Shown: positions 25,492 through 34,488, counted from the first letter of the stretch. The stretch: DNA of 64,000 nucleotides from Roseiarcus sp963805295 (GCA_963805295.1 CAWDTW010000104.1:1-64000); one strand, 5' to 3'. Program-made: numbers and translations. The notes: generated by a model not told the origin, from the letters alone.

Positions 25492-26952
25492 GGGTGCGAA
25501 CCAAAGTGGTGCAATTAGGCGGCGAGATTTTGTGAGTTTTGGGGGCTGTTCTGGTTGGCTACGGGGAGGGCGGTTCGGCCGAGGTTTTTCCAATAGGCGT
25601 CCCAGTCGCCGTTTATTCTGGTTATCCGCAAAGCGAGCATGTATTCCGCGTGCTCGACGCGCCACCAGGCGCCGGGCCGCTTGAGACGTTGTTGGGCGAC
25701 GTAGCGATGCGCGCTTTCGATTTCGCCCGATCCGATCGGCAGTCCCTCGGCCAGCGCCTGTCGATAGTTCAACTGGTTCTTGCGGCTGCTCAAATAACGA
25801 TGGCATCGGCGCACCGGCGCGTGTTCGTCGTCGACTTCAGGCGCTTCGCAATGACCGACGAGCGACCGCAATGTCATCTCGAAACTCCCGTCTCTGAGCG
25901 CGTCCTTCTGCGCCTCGATCCAGGTTTCCCGCGCGGCGGCGTCGGGCGCGATCGCTTCGGCGGCGGCGCTCAAATACTCGCAAACATGATAGAAATCGAT
26001 CAGGTAGCTGCCTTGATCGCCAAATTGCTCCTCGACTTGGCCCACAATCCATGGCGCGCCATCGCCGACCGCGTGGACCCGCGAGTTCGCCCCGAAGCCG
26101 GCGCGAACCGCGCAGGCCAGCAGTTGCCGCCCGGCCGCCTCCGCGCCGCCCTCGATCGAGCCGGCGTAGACCGGCGTCCGGCTCCCCTGGGCGTGCGCCA
26201 GCGAAAGCTTCGCCTCTCGCCACGACAGGTTCTTGCCCTTGCGTTTGTCTTTCTCATCCCGACCCGGCTCGACGATCGGAACCATGCCGCCGTCAGTTTC
26301 CACGACGATCGGCTTACTGAGGCCTGGACCTTCCGGAAATTCCAAATCCGCTCGGCCGGCTTCGAACATCGACTGGGCATGGGCGAACGTGATCCGCTGG
26401 ATCGTGCTCTCCCCAATCTCGAAGCCGTAATGCTCCCGCAGCTTGCTTCGAACTTGCGCGAAGGGTTGATCGGCGGCGAAGTCGACGATGACGCGTTGCA
26501 AGGGGCGCGAACAGCCCGAGGGGCTGACTTTCGCGCTGCGCAGAAACGGGCGCACACGCTCGTTCTTGAACCGATATTGCGGCTCCTGGACCTCTATCTC
26601 GCCGAATTTCGTATGCCAGCGGACTTTTTTTCACCTTGGCGATGCATCTGAGGTTGCTGACGAATTTCTCTCTCCGTCACCTCCGCCTGCCTCTCCGCCC
26701 AGCCCAGCAGCGCTTCGCGTCCCAAACGCCGCGTCTCCTCGACCAACCGCTCTTCCGCAGCGTCCGCCTCCTTCAAATCGCCTTCGCTATTCTCTACCGT
26801 CAGGGCTATCGACGCGACACGGTTTCGAACGTCAGGATGGCTGCGCAAAAAGGCAAACAGCGCTTCATCGCTCAAATCCGCGCCCGTCATCAGCTTCGTC
26901 CTCCCAAATCACCTCCGACAAAGCTTACTCCGCATCGAGTTGAATCGCACCC
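25492..26952 (-). mobile_element. ISKra4-family insertion sequence, copy A, complete with 9-bp target duplication
   Basis: The element is 1461 bp. Its ends are GGGTGCGAACCAAAG (25492 side) and, inverted, GGGTGCGATTCAAC (26952 side), so the terminal repeat core is GGGTGCGA. CCGGCGGAC stands directly on both sides (25483-25491 and 26953-26961), a clear 9-bp target duplication. An almost identical copy lies inverted at 39898-41358. Confidence 0.9.
25515..26890 (-). CDS. ISKra4 family transposase, two frames joined by a probable -1 frameshift
   Basis: Frame one (26890 to 26594, 98 residues, MTGADLSDEALFAFLRSH) ends shortly after GEKKSAG. Frame two continues from KKVRWHTKFGEIEVQ into the 346-residue catalytic part with DGGMVPIVEP, GDGAPWIVGQVEEQFGD, IDFYHVCEYL and GLPIGSGEIESAHRYV. 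The frames meet at A AAA AAG (plus strand 26624-26630), a textbook slippery heptamer. The joined protein has about 458 residues, normal for ISKra4 transposases. Confidence 0.9.
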
Positions 26953-27035
26953 CCGGCGGACTGCGAAGGCGGCGACAATGGATATTTGTGATATGCTTTC
27001 AACTCGTACCCGCCCCTCCCATCCAGGCCACCCCA

Positions 27036-27306
27036 TCATCGATAGACTTCGCGCCGATGTCCGATCCGGAGCACGAGAATCAGCGAGTTCTGCGTCCTCG
27101 ATCCGCACGATGACGCGGAACTCCCCTACTCGGTATCGCCAAAACTCGCCGAAGCGCTCGCCCCTCAGCGCCTGACCGATCGAACGGGCGTCATCGAGGG
27201 GAGCGACGCGGTCGCGAAGGAAGCGAAGAATGCGCTGGGCCGACTGCGGATCGAGGGTGTCGAGTTCGCGCGCGGCGGCGCGCTCGAACTCAATCCTCCA
27301 CGCCAT
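27036..27306 (-). pseudogene. RelE/ParE-type toxin, frameshifted near the C-terminus
   Basis: The start MAWRIEFERAAARELDTLDP and the core FGEFWRYRVGEFRVIVRIED are typical of RelE/ParE toxins. RelE proteins cut mRNA in the ribosome and ParE proteins poison gyrase; the subtype is unclear. After EDAEL one extra base (about 27083-27086) shifts the frame. The usual ending LILVLRIGHRREVYR follows and stops at 27036. It overlaps the antitoxin gene by 17 bases. Confidence 0.82.
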
Positions 27307-27514
27307 GGCGCCGGATGAGGTCGTTCAAGGGAATCGACCCGCTACGGCCTTCGCGCAGATCCTCGAGGCGGCTTTCGGCGAGATAGAGGTCTTCGAGCTC
27401 GTCGAGATGATTGAGAATCGCCTCCCGGGCGTAGAAGCTCTTGGTGCGGCCGGTGCGCTTGGCGAGCTCGGCGAGGCGGGCCTCGATCTCTGGCGGAAGG
27501 CGGATGGCGAGCAT
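27290..27514 (-). CDS. RelB/CopG-type antitoxin
   Basis: A 74-residue protein from MLAIRLPPEIEARLAELAKR, which is a ribbon-helix-helix DNA-binding start, to the toxin-binding tail LIRRHGVED. The ATG at 27514 is chosen because the frame upstream (MLYMYNRQRS) overlaps the operator and AGAGG lies before 27514. It should neutralise the toxin next to it and repress the shared promoter. Confidence 0.85.
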   Translation of the reverse strand: MLAIRLPPEIEARLAELAKRTGRTKSFYAREAILNHLDELEDLYLAESRLEDLREGRSGSIPLNDLIRRHGVED

Positions 27515-27531
27515 GAGGGACCTCTGTCTGT

Positions 27532-27543
27532 TATACATGTATA
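27532..27543. promoter_or_regulatory. Probable operator of the toxin-antitoxin operon
   Basis: TATACATGTATA is a perfect 12-bp palindrome 18 bases upstream of the antitoxin start. Ribbon-helix-helix antitoxins bind such sites to repress their own operon. Its position at the expected promoter supports this. Confidence 0.6.
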
Positions 27544-27675
27544 GCATGAGGCGCTCGCGCGCAAATGGATGCGCAATGGAGATGACGCCGCAGAACCGTT
27601 GGCCTGCGTGGCCGGCAGAGCGGCCGTTGACGGGAAGGCGCCCTACGGGAGGGGCCGAAACGGAGAAGCAAAAGG

Positions 27676-27957
27676 ATGGCGCCGCGAAACTGCGAGCTCA
27701 TCGGCCGCTGGCGGATCGTCGAGGCCGACATCTGGGACCGCGACTATCTCGACCTCTGCGGGCCGGCGATACTGACCATCGGCGACGACGGCCGGGGCGA
27801 AATCGCCTTCGGGGCTCTTCAGCCAAGGCCGTTTCTCTCCTTCAGCGCCGGCCCGCATTTAGATCCCACGCTCGCCTCGCTCATTGGCTTTGGTGGGCGA
27901 GCACCGCTTCCGCATCGAAGGCGCCCATCGCTCCGGCTTCGCCCGCATGGAACATGA
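27676..27957 (+). pseudogene. N-terminal part of a small hypothetical protein, 3' end replaced
   Basis: Residues 1-50 (NCELIGRWRIVEADIWDRDY, then LTIGDDGRGEIAFGALQ) match a small conserved family whose members end in DGSIEIEF...GDEAVLKA. Here the similarity stops after GALQ and the remaining 40 residues look random. The matching C-terminal half is found 2.7 kb away at 24990. The gene is therefore likely broken. Function is unknown. Confidence 0.5.
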
Positions 27958-28210
27958 CGACCGTTACGCCGACATCGGCGCCGAAAGCAGCAGTTGTCCA
28001 GTAGATCGGCGTCAAGCGGAAATGGGTATATCCGTTCTGAAGGGTCAATTCCGCTGCCCGCCGCATTGTCTGACCGGCCGCTTCGCTGGGGAAAAGCGCG
28101 TGTGTATCGAGGCGCACGAAATTGCGCGCGAGGGGAATTTCCTGGGTCGAGCACCCGGCGATCAAGAGGCCAAGCGCGAGCGCGGACAGCGTTTTGATTG
28201 GTGGGTGCAT
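27881..28210 (-). CDS. Small lipoprotein (CC0125/CC1285-like)
   Basis: A 109-residue protein with a lipoprotein signal peptide (IKTLSALALGLLIAGCS, Cys-20 as lipid site) and a RRAAELTLQNGYTHFRL core, followed by VTVVMFHAGEAGAMGAFDA. These match a family of small alphaproteobacterial envelope lipoproteins of unknown function. Its 3' end overlaps, on the opposite strand, the broken part of the gene at 27676, which marks the breakpoint. Confidence 0.65.
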   Translation of the reverse strand: MHPPIKTLSALALGLLIAGCSTQEIPLARNFVRLDTHALFPSEAAGQTMRRAAELTLQNGYTHFRLTPIYWTTAAFGADVGVTVVMFHAGEAGAMGAFDAEAVLAHQSQ

Positions 28211-28458
28211 GGTCGCCCTTAAACCCGAGGGTCACCCAAATACTTCCTATCGGGAAATAAGCAAACAAAAACACCCGCAGTCTTGTGGGCTACGGGCCTC
28301 TGAGCCCCGGCGACGTCGAAACCGCCGCCGTTTCGCGTCGTTGATACCGCTTGCCCGAACGCCGGTCGTGGGCTCGCGACGCGTGCGCGGGCTTGCCAAA
28401 GTCCATCAACGCCAACAATCCCAACCGCTGCGAACTCCGGCGTCTGGCGAATGTCGGT

Positions 28459-28659
28459 CTATTGCGCCTGGCGCTTTGACAGTTCTTCTACGAAAGCAAC
28501 GAACGCCTCGCGCAAAGGCGCCTCCTTGATCCCCCAAAAAGCGCGCATCAGCCGGCGCCCCTCTTCAGGGTGTGGCCGAGAATTCTCCCCGACAGGATCA
28601 GCTTGTCCGCCATCGACATCATCCGCAGGCAGAGTTAAAGAGTTCCGCATTGTTGACAT
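28459..28659 (-). CDS. Hypothetical 66-residue protein
   Basis: The C-terminal half (RRLMRAFWGIKEAPLREAF and VEELSKRQAQ) resembles the tail of small XRE-type regulators that end in a helix following MRAFxxIK, but no helix-turn-helix is present. It may be a truncated regulator or a small protein of its own. The ribosome binding site is weak. A second small frame follows upstream on the same strand with 16 bases between. Confidence 0.35.
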   Translation of the reverse strand: MSTMRNSLTLPADDVDGGQADPVGENSRPHPEEGRRLMRAFWGIKEAPLREAFVAFVEELSKRQAQ

Positions 28660-28675
28660 TGCGATCCAATCAGAC

Positions 28676-28936
28676 CTAGCCTGAGGAACCTGGATTTTTC
28701 ACTTGCGGAACGCGGACGCCCTGGTCGACGGCCCGCACGCCCATCCCGCGTAACGCGGCCAGAACCCCCTCAACGTCTCCCTTCGTCATCGCGACGGACA
28801 TGGCCGCCGCCGCACGCCGTCGCTGCGCTGCGACATGCATGTTGCCGACGATTATCTGACCGCCGGTGCTCTCTGGGCCGCCGATCAGGCGCGCCAAGGC
28901 CGGATTGCTCATTTCGGAACCCGTCATCGTTGTCAT
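28676..28936 (-). CDS. Hypothetical 86-residue protein
   Basis: The frame from ATG 28936 (MTTMTGSEMSNPALARL) encodes a soluble, Ala- and Gly-rich protein ending VPQVKNPGSSG. GGCGGA just upstream could bind ribosomes. No family is recognised. It lies in a zone of gene remnants, so chance remains possible. Confidence 0.3.
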   Translation of the reverse strand: MTTMTGSEMSNPALARLIGGPESTGGQIIVGNMHVAAQRRRAAAAMSVAMTKGDVEGVLAALRGMGVRAVDQGVRVPQVKNPGSSG

Positions 28937-29017
28937 TCCGCCACAAAACGCTTCGAACACCCAATAAAACGCCCGCAGACCATTACAGTCTGCGAGCGTC
29001 TGTCCCCGGCCCTGGCG

Positions 29018-29215
29018 GCGTTTGAACGCCCACCATTTCGTATCGTCGCAAACATGTTGATCGCAGACCGGACGTCGGGCGTCTTGCTATTGCGTGCCAA
29101 TCGGCTGATACGTCGGGCCAGGCTTTCCCAACCGGCCATGGACTGGCCGAGGAAAGGACAGGCTCCGCCAACCGTGACGGGCTTCGGCGCCAGGCTCACA
29201 ATACGCGCTCACGCG
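29018..29215 (+). pseudogene. Decayed partial copy of the AraC gene's 5' region
   Basis: The segment repeats, with many changes, the DNA at 29783-29975 that covers the leader and first codons of the AraC gene. Shared blocks include GTTGATCGCA, GGCGTCTTGCTA, GCCAATCGGCTG and the coding piece PTVTGxxARL. Homology ends after about 25 codons. It is an abandoned duplicate. Confidence 0.6.
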
Positions 29216-29496
29216 CTCCATGCGTCGAGCGGGGTCGATCCTTCGAGCGCCTCAGGATGTGAGCGATTGAGCCCTCGACCCTTCGGCAAGTTCGGGAGGG
29301 CTTACGCGTCAAGTTGTACTGACATAGGCCAGGGGAGATGCGTCCTGAGCAGTGATCCTTCGGCAAGCTGAGGAGCCGATTACAAGCAGGGTAGCACCCC
29401 CGGCTGTTTATGCGCTCACATTCCGAGCAAGAGCCGACGTCGAGCCTTCCCGTATCGAACCGAGGCTTTCCATGCCTATTGGGTTGCTATTTCACC
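29216..29496. other. Intergenic, nothing recognised
   Basis: The stretch contains CCTTCGGCAAG twice (near 29280 and 29356) but no gene, tRNA or terminator I can support. It separates the AraC remnant from the AT-rich gene. Confidence 0.4.
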
Positions 29497-29760
29497 TTAA
29501 TTATATTTCAGGTTAAATCGTTGAGCGTATAATTTTAACATATCCTCATCTATTACAGGCCGTGACCTTTCTTCTTCATGAACGAGCAAAACGCTTTCTA
29601 CCGCAATCCTACTGCCTTCTTCATTGAAGTCCTCACTGTATTCCATTCCGAGACGGTCTATTTTACTGATGGCTAATTTCTTAGCCTCTTTTTCATCCTC
29701 AGTGTCCAGGAGAATATTGTAATAGAACGTCTCAGTTACTTCCACTTGATATTTGGCCAT
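29497..29760 (-). CDS. AT-rich orphan gene, hypothetical 87-residue protein
   Basis: The protein starts MAKYQVEVTETFYYNILLDT, is acidic, and ends in LYAQRFNLKYN. The beginning recalls DpnD/PcfM-type small proteins (KYQV-x-x-TE) but this is weak. Its base composition is far richer in A and T than the neighbours and its codons use many A/T third positions, so it was almost certainly acquired from another genome. AGAGGAAAG before the ATG is a strong ribosome binding site. No phage or plasmid gene adjoins it. Confidence 0.65.
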   Translation of the reverse strand: MAKYQVEVTETFYYNILLDTEDEKEAKKLAISKIDRLGMEYSEDFNEEGSRIAVESVLLVHEEERSRPVIDEDMLKLYAQRFNLKYN

Positions 29761-29905
29761 TTTCTTTCCTCTGATCCCACGGCGGCGTTGAAACCCCGCC
29801 GTTTCGTGTCGCCGCCGAACAAGTTGATCGCAGGTCAGGCGTCAGGCGTCTTGCTACTTCGGGCCAATCGGCTGCTAGATCGGGCCGCGCTTTCCCACCG
29901 GGAGC

Positions 29906-30958
29906 ATGGACGTGACCGAGGAATGGATCGGACAGGCGCTGCCGACCGTCACGGGCGTCGCCGCTAGGCTCGCGATTGCGGTCCTGAAGAAGCACGGTGT
30001 TGCTATAGCGCCGCTGTTGCGCCACGCCGGTCTCTCGGAGCGCGACTTCGACAGCCGGCAGCATCGCATCTCAGCTGCATCGCAAGGCAAATTTCTCGAA
30101 TATGCGGCGGAGGCGATGGATGACAGCGCTTTCGGACTTCACTTGGCCGAAGAAGCAAATCCGCGCGAGGCGGGGTTGCTGTATTATGTCACGTCCGCCG
30201 CGTATAACATCGGCGAGGCGCTGACGCTCTTTGCGCGTTACAGCCGGATCGTCAACGAAGCGGCGCGCATCAAACTCGTGCGCGCGCCCGAGGGGGTCGT
30301 TGCCGAGATCGCCTTCGTCGGCCTCTCCAGGCACAGGGCGAAGCAGGTTACCGAGTTTGGCATCGCCGTCACAATCAAGGCGTTGCGAGCGATCGCGGGT
30401 CGGAATATTCATCCGACGCACTCAAGCTTCATCCACGGACGAAACTCTGACCTGCGGGCGTTCGAGCGGTTCTTCGGTTGCCCAGTCGAGTTTGGCGCAT
30501 CGCTCGATCAACTCGCATTCTCCCATGAGACGCTGGCGCTCCCGCTTGTCACCGAAGATCGACACTTGCTCGAGACGCTCCAGCCCATTTGCGATGAGGC
30601 TGCAAAAAAGCGCGGCACTGCGATCGGGACGCTCCGAGCCTTGGTTGAGAACGAGGTCCAAAGGCTGCTCCCTCACGGCAAGGCGAGGAGAGAAAACGTC
30701 GCCAAGACATTGGGCCTCAGCGAGCGAACGCTCACGCGCAAACTGGCCGGCGAGGGTGCAACTTACGAGCAGGTCGTCGATCAGTTGCGGCAAAGCCTCG
30801 CGCTCGAATATATGAAGGAACAAGGCGCGTCGCTTTCGCAAATGGCGTGGCTGCTCGGCTACGAGGGATCGACCTCATTCAATCATGCTTTCAGGCGATG
30901 GACGGGCCGCTCGCCGTCCGAAGTTCGAAACGAGAAGCGGCGGCTTGCACCAGTCTGA
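29906..30958 (+). CDS. AraC family transcriptional regulator (Arabinose_bd N-terminal domain)
   Basis: The 350-residue protein has the long N-terminal domain of the OruR/VirF-like group (residues 25-215, LKKHGVAIAPLLRHAGL onward). Its C-terminal AraC domain with two helix-turn-helix units reads VAKTLGLSERTLTRKLAGEG and MAWLLGYEGSTSFNHAFRRW. It is expected to sense a small molecule and activate an unknown target. A decayed copy of its leader lies 0.8 kb upstream. A terminator follows 180 bases after the stop. Confidence 0.9.
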   Translation: MDVTEEWIGQALPTVTGVAARLAIAVLKKHGVAIAPLLRHAGLSERDFDSRQHRISAASQGKFLEYAAEAMDDSAFGLHLAEEANPREAGLLYYVTSAAYNIGEALTLFARYSRIVNEAARIKLVRAPEGVVAEIAFVGLSRHRAKQVTEFGIAVTIKALRAIAGRNIHPTHSSFIHGRNSDLRAFERFFGCPVEFGASLDQLAFSHETLALPLVTEDRHLLETLQPICDEAAKKRGTAIGTLRALVENEVQRLLPHGKARRENVAKTLGLSERTLTRKLAGEGATYEQVVDQLRQSLALEYMKEQGASLSQMAWLLGYEGSTSFNHAFRRWTGRSPSEVRNEKRRLAPV

Positions 30959-31139
30959 GGGCCGGCGAACCGGCAATCGACCGAAAGTCTGGCTGCGACC
31001 GGCCGCCAAATTTCCCGTCGCAGCCAACGGTCGCGCCCGATAGGCCCGAAAAATCCAGAAACTGGCTCAAGATCACAGGCGCGACGGCAGAGTTCGAGCG
31101 ACAAGAGCCCCGTTTTGAAAGCCCGCGCGGGCGGGGAGG

Positions 31140-31178
31140 AAACGGGCGGCGCTCATCGTGAGCGCTGCCCGTTTTTCT
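31140..31178 (+). terminator. Rho-independent terminator
   Basis: AAACGGGCGGCGCTCA and TGAGCGCTGCCCGTTT pair over 16 positions with one G-U pair and a TCG loop, followed by TTCT inside a T-run. It ends transcription on the plus strand, presumably from the AraC gene. The bases between 30959 and 31139 hold no gene I can support. Confidence 0.85.
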
Positions 31179-31305
31179 ATTTCGCCAGGGATTTCCCTGG
31201 ACGCTTTCGCTCAGGAACGCGGCGGGGCTGCCAGCGGCGTGAAAGGCTCAATTGTTCGGTTTATGATCAAAGGCGCTGGAGGCGCTGCGGCGGTAGCGCG
31301 CGGCT

Positions 31306-32934
31306 TCACGTGATCACGTCCGGTTCCGTGCGCCCGGTGCGGCTCTTGATCCCGGCGAGGTCGCGCGAGAGCTGGATGAGGTCGGCGAGCACGCCTTGCG
31401 TCTCCTCGCCGAGATCGCCGGTCGGCGGCTCGTAGCGTTCGATGTAGACGCGCAAGGTCGCGCCGACCGTGCCGGTGCCCGACAGCCGATAGACGATGCG
31501 CGAGCCGCCCTCGAACAGGATCCGCACGCCCTGGTGGTCCGAGTGCGATCCGTCGACCGGGTCGTGGTACTCGAAATCGTCCGCCGCCTCGACCTCGAGC
31601 GCGCCGAAGCGTTTGCCCGGCAGCGTCTTCGTCGACTCGCGCAAAGCCGCCATCAGGCCTTGGGCGGCCGAGAGATTGATCTCGTCGTAGTCGTGCCGCG
31701 TGTAATAGTTGCGCCCATAAGTTCCCCAGTGCTCGCGCATGAGGTCCTTCACCGGGATGCGGCGGTGGGCCAGGATGTTGAGCCAGAACAGCACCGCCCA
31801 GACGCCGTCCTTCTCGCGGATGTGGGTCGATCCCGTCCCGAAGCTCTCCTCGCCGCAAAGCGTCGCCAGCCCGGCGTCGAGCAGGTTGCCGAAGAACTTC
31901 CAGCCCGTCGGCGTCTCATGAGCCGGGATGCCGAGTTTTGCGGCGACCCGGTCGGCCGCGGCGCTGGTCGGCATCGAGCGGGCGACGCCCACGAGGTTGC
32001 CGAGGTAGCCCGGGGCGCAATGCGCGTTGGCGGCGAGGACGGCGAGCGAGTCGGACGGCGTGACGTAGATTCCGCGGCCGAGGATGAGGTTGCGGTCGCC
32101 GTCGCCGTCGGAGGCCGCGCCGAAATCGGGCGCGCCCGGCGACATCAACAAGTCGTAGAGGTCCTTGGCGTAGGTCAGGTTCGGGTCGGGGTGGTGGCCG
32201 CCGAAATCGGGCAGCGGCGTTCCGTTGACGACCGTCCCCGCCGCCGCCCCGAGCTCGCCCTCGAAAATCGCGTGCGCGTAGGGGCCGGTGACCGCGTGCA
32301 TGGCGTCGAAGCTCATACGGAAGCCCGAGGCGAACAGGGCGCGGATCGCGTCGAAGTCGAACAGCGTCTTCATCAGAGAAAGGTATTGGGTCACCGGATC
32401 GACGATCTCGACCGTCGCGCCTTCGAGGCCGGCGGCGCCGAGCTGGCCGATGTCGATGTCCGGAGCGTCCGAGATTTCATAGGCGTCGATGACCTGGGTG
32501 CGGGCGTAGATCGCGTCGGTGATCTTTTCGGGGGCGGGGCCGCCGGCGCCGATGTTGTACTTGACGCCGAAATCGCCCTCCGGGCCGCCCGGATTGTGGC
32601 TCGCCGACAGGATGATCCCGCCGAATGCGCCGAGATGGCGGATGAGGGCCGACACGGCCGGCGTCGACAGGATTCCCCCCTTGCCGATCACAATGCGGCC
32701 GAACCCGTTGGCCGCCGCGATTTTTGCGACGATCTGGATCGCGTCGCGATTGTAGAAGCGCCCGTCGCCGCCGACCACCAGCGTCTTGCCGCGAAAGCCG
32801 TCGAGCGAATTGAAGATCGACTGGATGAAATTCTCCAGATAGTGCGGCGTCTGGAAGACGGGAACCTTCTTGCGCAGGCCCGAGGTGCCGGGCTTCTGAT
32901 CGGGGAAGGGCAATGTGGCGACGGTTCGGATCAT
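31306..32934 (-). CDS. pgm: Phosphoglucomutase (alpha-D-glucose phosphate-specific)
   Basis: This 542-residue enzyme interconverts glucose 1-phosphate and glucose 6-phosphate. The catalytic phosphoserine loop is LSASHNPGGPEGDFG, the magnesium loop is ASDGDGDRN, the sugar-binding loop is CGEESFG, and the phosphate-binding loop in domain 4 is RLSGTGTVGATLR. Length and domains are normal. It links glycolysis to glycogen and cell-envelope sugar metabolism and diverges from glmM. Confidence 0.96.
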   Translation of the reverse strand: MIRTVATLPFPDQKPGTSGLRKKVPVFQTPHYLENFIQSIFNSLDGFRGKTLVVGGDGRFYNRDAIQIVAKIAAANGFGRIVIGKGGILSTPAVSALIRHLGAFGGIILSASHNPGGPEGDFGVKYNIGAGGPAPEKITDAIYARTQVIDAYEISDAPDIDIGQLGAAGLEGATVEIVDPVTQYLSLMKTLFDFDAIRALFASGFRMSFDAMHAVTGPYAHAIFEGELGAAAGTVVNGTPLPDFGGHHPDPNLTYAKDLYDLLMSPGAPDFGAASDGDGDRNLILGRGIYVTPSDSLAVLAANAHCAPGYLGNLVGVARSMPTSAAADRVAAKLGIPAHETPTGWKFFGNLLDAGLATLCGEESFGTGSTHIREKDGVWAVLFWLNILAHRRIPVKDLMREHWGTYGRNYYTRHDYDEINLSAAQGLMAALRESTKTLPGKRFGALEVEAADDFEYHDPVDGSHSDHQGVRILFEGGSRIVYRLSGTGTVGATLRVYIERYEPPTGDLGEETQGVLADLIQLSRDLAGIKSRTGRTEPDVIT

Positions 32935-33131
32935 GGCAGAATCTCCCCGTGACGGCGCGCTCCACCTTGCGCGCGCCCCACTTTAGGCGCCGCGACCGGC
33001 GCCGGCAACGCCAGACTGGACCTTACCGGACGATGAAGGGCTTGGCACGAATTGTGAAGCGTTTGGCGCCGATTATGGGGTATTGTGGCGGTTCTTTGGA
33101 GAATCGCGTTCGGCATCAAGGAGGCTCGCTG

Positions 33132-34472
33132 ATGGCGCGCAAGCATTTCGGCACCGACGGCATTCGCGGCCGGGCCAACGCCAAGATCACCGCGGAAGTC
33201 GCGATGAAGGTCGGCCAGGCCGCCGGCCTCGCCTTCCAGCGCGGCGAGCACCGGCACCGCGTCGTGATCGGCAAGGACACGCGCCTGTCGAGCTACATGA
33301 TCGAATACGCTCTGGTCGCGGGCTTCACGTCGGTCGGCGTCGACGTGCTGCTGCTCGGGCCCGTCCCGACGCCGGCGGTCGCGATGCTGACCCGCTCGAT
33401 GCGCTGCGATCTCGGGGTGATGATCTCGGCCTCGCACAACCTCTACGAGGACAACGGCATCAAGCTGTTCGGTCCGGACGGGTACAAGCTGTCGGACGAG
33501 GTCGAGGCGCGGATCGAGGTGCTGATGGACGGCGACGTCGCCCCGATGCTCGCCCGCTCGCCCGACCTCGGCCGCGCCAGGCGCATCGACGACGTCCAGG
33601 CCCGCTACATCGAATACGCCAAGCGGACCCTCAATCGCGACGTCACGTTCGACGGCCTGCGGATCGTCGTCGACTGCGCCAACGGCGCCGCCTACAAGGT
33701 CGCGCCCGAGGCGCTGTGGGAGCTCGGCGCCGAGGTGATCAAGATCGGCGTGGAGCCGAACGGCCTCAACATCAATCTCGAGGTCGGCTCGACCGCCCCC
33801 GAGGCCTTGTCGCGCAAGGTGCGCGAGATGCGCGCCGACGTCGGCGTCGCTCTCGACGGCGACGCCGACCGGATAGTCATCGTCGACGAGAAGGGCCATG
33901 TCGTCAACGGCGACCAGGTGTTGGCGGTCATCGCCGAGAGCTGGCGCGACGACGGCCGCCTCGCCAAGCCCGGCATCGTCGCCACGGTGATGTCGAACCT
34001 GGGCCTCGAGCGGCATCTGGCCGGCCTCGGCCTCGCGCTCGAGCGCACGGCGGTCGGCGACCGCTACGTGATCGAGCGGATGCGGGAGAAGGGCTACAAC
34101 GTCGGCGGCGAGCAGTCGGGCCATGTCATCTTTTCCGACTACTTGACCACCGGCGACGGCCTCGTGTCGGCGCTGCAGGTGCTGGCGGTGGTGCAAAAGC
34201 TCGATCGCCCCGTCAGCGAAGTCTGCCATCGCTTCGACCCGCTGCCGCAGGTGCTGCGCAACGTCCGCTTCAACGGCGGCAAGCCGCTGGAGCACCCGCT
34301 TGTCGCCAAGGCGATCGCCGACGCCACCGCCCGGCTCGAGGGCCGCGGCCGCCTCGTCATCCGCCCCTCGGGAACCGAGCCGGTCATCCGGGTGATGGGC
34401 GAGGCGGACGACAGGACGCTGGTCGACGCGCTGGTCAGCGACGTGTGCGAGGCGGTGGCGGGCGCCGCCTGA
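33132..34472 (+). CDS. glmM: Phosphoglucosamine mutase
   Basis: GlmM converts glucosamine 6-phosphate to glucosamine 1-phosphate for UDP-GlcNAc. The start KHFGTDGIRGRAN, active-site MISASHNLYEDNGIKLF, metal loop LDGDADR, sugar loop GGEQSGH and phosphate loop RPSGTEPVIRVM are all present in 446 residues. AAGGAGG sits ten bases before the ATG. In many relatives ftsH precedes glmM; here a divergent pgm does. Confidence 0.97.
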   Translation: MARKHFGTDGIRGRANAKITAEVAMKVGQAAGLAFQRGEHRHRVVIGKDTRLSSYMIEYALVAGFTSVGVDVLLLGPVPTPAVAMLTRSMRCDLGVMISASHNLYEDNGIKLFGPDGYKLSDEVEARIEVLMDGDVAPMLARSPDLGRARRIDDVQARYIEYAKRTLNRDVTFDGLRIVVDCANGAAYKVAPEALWELGAEVIKIGVEPNGLNINLEVGSTAPEALSRKVREMRADVGVALDGDADRIVIVDEKGHVVNGDQVLAVIAESWRDDGRLAKPGIVATVMSNLGLERHLAGLGLALERTAVGDRYVIERMREKGYNVGGEQSGHVIFSDYLTTGDGLVSALQVLAVVQKLDRPVSEVCHRFDPLPQVLRNVRFNGGKPLEHPLVAKAIADATARLEGRGRLVIRPSGTEPVIRVMGEADDRTLVDALVSDVCEAVAGAA

Positions 34473-34488
34473 GGCGCCGGGCAGGCGA

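Noticed and set aside
25539..26651. 370-codon plus-strand frame across ISKra4 copy A (and its mirror in copy B)
   Set aside because: It is the antisense of the transposase catalytic frame and repeats only because the IS repeats.
29216..29496. tRNA or integration site beside the AT-rich gene
   Set aside because: No cloverleaf, T-loop consensus or CCA end could be found.
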